Part shown: piece by piece, positions 5,411-6,111 of the stretch
Layout: every line of letters begins with the position of its first letter
Position numbering within the stretch: position 1 is the first letter of the stretch
From: Deltaproteobacteria bacterium
Lineage (GTDB): Bacteria > Desulfobacterota > Desulfarculia > Adiutricales > Adiutricaceae
NCBI GenBank assembly: GCA_031279155.1
Contig: JAITJB010000112.1
Location: 1-6,111, forward strand
DNA length: 6,111 nt
Reading direction: 5' to 3'
Notes under the pieces: generated by a model
Databases searched by the model: none
The model's input: only the letters and a program-made list of their open reading frames with translations
What the model was told of the DNA's origin: nothing
Made by a program: the position numbers and the translations under genes

Positions 5411-5452
5411 AAGCAATAAAAAAGCCCTCCTAGGAGGGCTTTTTTATTGCTT
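5411..5452. terminator. bidirectional intrinsic terminator, perfect 42-bp palindrome
   Basis: Bases 5411-5431 are the exact reverse complement of 5432-5452. The core AGCCCTCC/GGAGGGCT stem is flanked by A6 on the left and T6 on the right, so each strand gives a G/C stem followed by a U-run. It lies 12 bp after the nitroreductase stop and 21 bp after the PxxKW stop of the converging gene, and serves both. Confidence 0.95.
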
Positions 5453-5473
5453 TGACTTGGATTTTCCTTTTGG

Positions 5474-5749
5474 CTATTTCTTTTTCTGCTTCTGCTGACC
5501 CACGCGGACTTTAGCCGCTTCGGTCTTGGTTTCGACCTTGATATGGGTAGCCATGTTGCATTTGCCGGCCCGCCAGCGGACGTTGGGATCCGGAAAGGTG
5601 GCGCAGTATTTTTGATCGCCGAAGGCTTTAACTCTATCGCAGCCTTCACATTTATCGGCTATGACCCGGCAAGAGCCGCCTATAAAACCGCAGCCAGATT
5701 TGGCCATAAAGGAGCATTCAGTTCCAGTCTTGATGGTAGCGCACTGCAT
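5474..5749 (-). CDS. PxxKW-family cysteine-rich protein
   Basis: This 91-residue protein has eight cysteines, at 3, 12, 20, 27, 34, 37, 49 and 64. The pattern matches the PxxKW cysteine-rich family described mainly from Desulfobacterota: MQCATIKTGTECSFMAKSGC, GGSC, KCEGC, KYCATFPDP and then a P-x-x-[KR]-W signature. Here the signature is PNVRW (55-59), with Arg for the usual Lys. It is followed by GKCNMATH. The paired CEGC suggests metal or iron-sulfur binding, but the function is unknown. The tail is lysine-rich. The ATG is preceded only by a weak GGGG seven bases upstream, yet the conserved first Cys fixes the start. The gene has its own strong-looking promoter and shares a terminator with the converging nitroreductase. 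A longer overlapping minus-strand frame at 5680-5979 has no family features. Confidence 0.85.
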   Translation of the reverse strand: MQCATIKTGTECSFMAKSGCGFIGGSCRVIADKCEGCDRVKAFGDQKYCATFPDPNVRWRAGKCNMATHIKVETKTEAAKVRVGQQKQKKK

Positions 5750-5795
5750 GATAAACCCCGGAAAAAATAAAATCGGCCCAAGCGCGACCGTTGGC

Positions 5796-5819
5796 TGGCG
5801 GCTTGTCTCAAGGCCGCCA
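5796..5819 (-). other. 5' leader hairpin of the PxxKW mRNA
   Basis: TGGCGGCTTG at 5796-5805 pairs with CAAGGCCGCCA at 5809-5819 across a three-base loop and one bulged base, giving a ten-pair stem. The predicted transcription start is near 5821, so the hairpin would sit at the extreme 5' end of the mRNA. Such a position is known to slow decay of some bacterial mRNAs; that role here is inferred. Confidence 0.55.
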
Positions 5820-5827
5820 AATGTTGG

Positions 5828-5856
5828 ATTGTGCCAGAAGTTTCGATATATGTCAA
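5828..5856 (-). promoter_or_regulatory. sigma-70-type promoter of the PxxKW gene
   Basis: The minus strand has a perfect -35 TTGACA (5856-5851), a 17-bp spacer and CACAAT (5833-5828, 4 of 6 consensus) with TGG before it, an extended -10. It lies 80-110 bp upstream of the ATG in the right direction. Confidence 0.75.
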
Positions 5857-5858
5857 GA

Positions 5859-5896
5859 TTTTTTTTTGGCCCAAGATAGAACTTGCTAATTTTTTT
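5859..5896 (-). promoter_or_regulatory. A-tracts upstream of the PxxKW promoter (UP-element-like)
   Basis: On the minus strand a run of nine A (5867-5859) lies two bases before the -35 box, and a run of seven A (5896-5890) has its centre 30 bp further upstream. This near three-turn phasing would bend the DNA and could contact the RNA polymerase alpha subunit. The role is inferred from position. Confidence 0.45.
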
Positions 5897-5977
5897 GCCT
5901 CGCAGCTTTTTGGAAGCTCCAGAAGCTTGAAGTTGTCTTTAAGTGAGAGTTTTTTGGGGGTAACGGCCTTGATTACC

Positions 5978-6022
5978 AAAAAAAAACCACGCCTCCTGTT
6001 GACAGGAAAGCGGGGCCTTTTT
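5978..6022 (-). terminator. terminator-like hairpin (possibly bidirectional)
   Basis: TCCTG (5994-5998) and CAGGA (6003-6007) close a TTGA loop. CGC/GCG and CC/GG pairs extend the stem with small bulges. On the minus strand a run of nine T follows, and on the plus strand five T. The minus-strand reading is the stronger and suggests that a minus-strand gene ends just to the right, but a plus-strand role cannot be excluded. Confidence 0.6.
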
Positions 6023-6071
6023 GGGCTAAATTTGTTAGTTTTTAAGAGTAAGACTTAGGGCGTAAAGGGCC

Positions 6072-6111
6072 ATGCTTAAAGAACAGATATTCCACCGCTT
6101 AGCGGGCTCCG
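6072..6111 (+). CDS. possible start of a plus-strand gene cut by the right edge
   Basis: An ATG at 6072 opens 13 codons reading MLKEQIFHRLAGS to the edge, with a plausible N-terminal composition but too short to identify. Its ribosome binding site is poor: a GGG two bases upstream, or another GGG about 11 bases upstream. The competing reading is the end of a minus-strand gene, with stops available at 6099, 6076 or 6035 depending on frame, which would fit the terminator at 5978-6022. The strand is unresolved. Confidence 0.25.
   Translation, partial: MLKEQIFHRLAGS

Larger units (their letters stand above)
5750..6071. other. intergenic region upstream of the PxxKW gene
   Basis: I see no credible gene in these 322 bp. 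From right to left the region holds a terminator-like hairpin, A/T-tracts spaced about three helical turns apart, the PxxKW promoter and a leader hairpin. A small GGTAA/TTACC inverted repeat (5959-5963 and 5973-5977) lies next to the terminator. The stretch between about 5897 and 5958 shows only AAGCT-type short repeats. Confidence 0.6.

Noticed and set aside
5680..5979. Minus-strand frame of 99 codons overlapping the PxxKW start
   Set aside because: It covers the promoter, leader hairpin and first codons of the PxxKW gene and has no family features.
5999..6004. TTGACA as a plus-strand -35 box
   Set aside because: It forms the loop of the 5978-6022 hairpin and no -10-like hexamer occurs 16-18 bp downstream.
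5831..6058. Plus-strand frame of 75 codons
   Set aside because: It runs through A/T-tracts and a terminator hairpin, has no ribosome binding site and shows low-complexity phenylalanine/leucine/lysine content.

Overview
The window looks like chromosomal DNA of an anaerobic or microaerophilic bacterium, most likely a member of Desulfobacterota (the former Deltaproteobacteria). This assignment is an inference from gene content: a PxxKW-type cysteine-rich miniprotein, a DUF1638 protein, a short ObgE without the C-terminal OCT domain, an FNR-like regulator rich in N-terminal cysteines, a small pyridoxamine-phosphate-oxidase-like flavoprotein and a RutE-like nitroreductase. GTG and TTG start codons are unusually common. 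I see no mobile element, CRISPR array, tRNA or rRNA.

Left part (1-1673, all on the minus strand). Read in the direction of transcription, a DUF1992/DnaJC28-like protein (1673-1224) is followed by a weak terminator, then a regulatory region of about 200 bp rich in inverted repeats (1018-1223). After that come a pyridoxamine 5'-phosphate oxidase family flavoprotein (1017-613) and a Crp/Fnr-family regulator (556-1). The regulator runs off the left edge before its DNA-binding domain. The flavoprotein and regulator are probably one operon, with a very GC-rich hairpin in the gap between them.

Middle part (1674-4727). A divergent intergenic region of 329 bp carries a candidate extended -10 promoter on each strand. 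The plus-strand one reads into a three-gene operon: obgE, then a ten-helix membrane protein that looks like a divergent, possibly catalytically dead SEDS (FtsW/RodA/SpoVE) relative, then a DUF1638 protein. Both junctions are 4-base stop/start overlaps (GTGA and TTGA), and all three genes start with a non-ATG codon. This is the most unusual part of the window: a ribosome-assembly GTPase tightly coupled to a degenerate SEDS-like protein and a DUF1638 protein, without the usual rplU-rpmA neighbours.

Right part (4728-6111). A RutE-like nitroreductase on the plus strand converges on the minus-strand PxxKW cysteine-rich protein. A perfect 42-bp palindrome, acting as a bidirectional terminator, separates them. 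The PxxKW gene has the best promoter in the window (TTGACA, 17 bp, CACAAT with an upstream A-tract) and a strong hairpin at the predicted 5' end of its mRNA. A second terminator-like hairpin lies at 5978-6022. The last 90 bases belong to a neighbouring gene whose strand I cannot settle.
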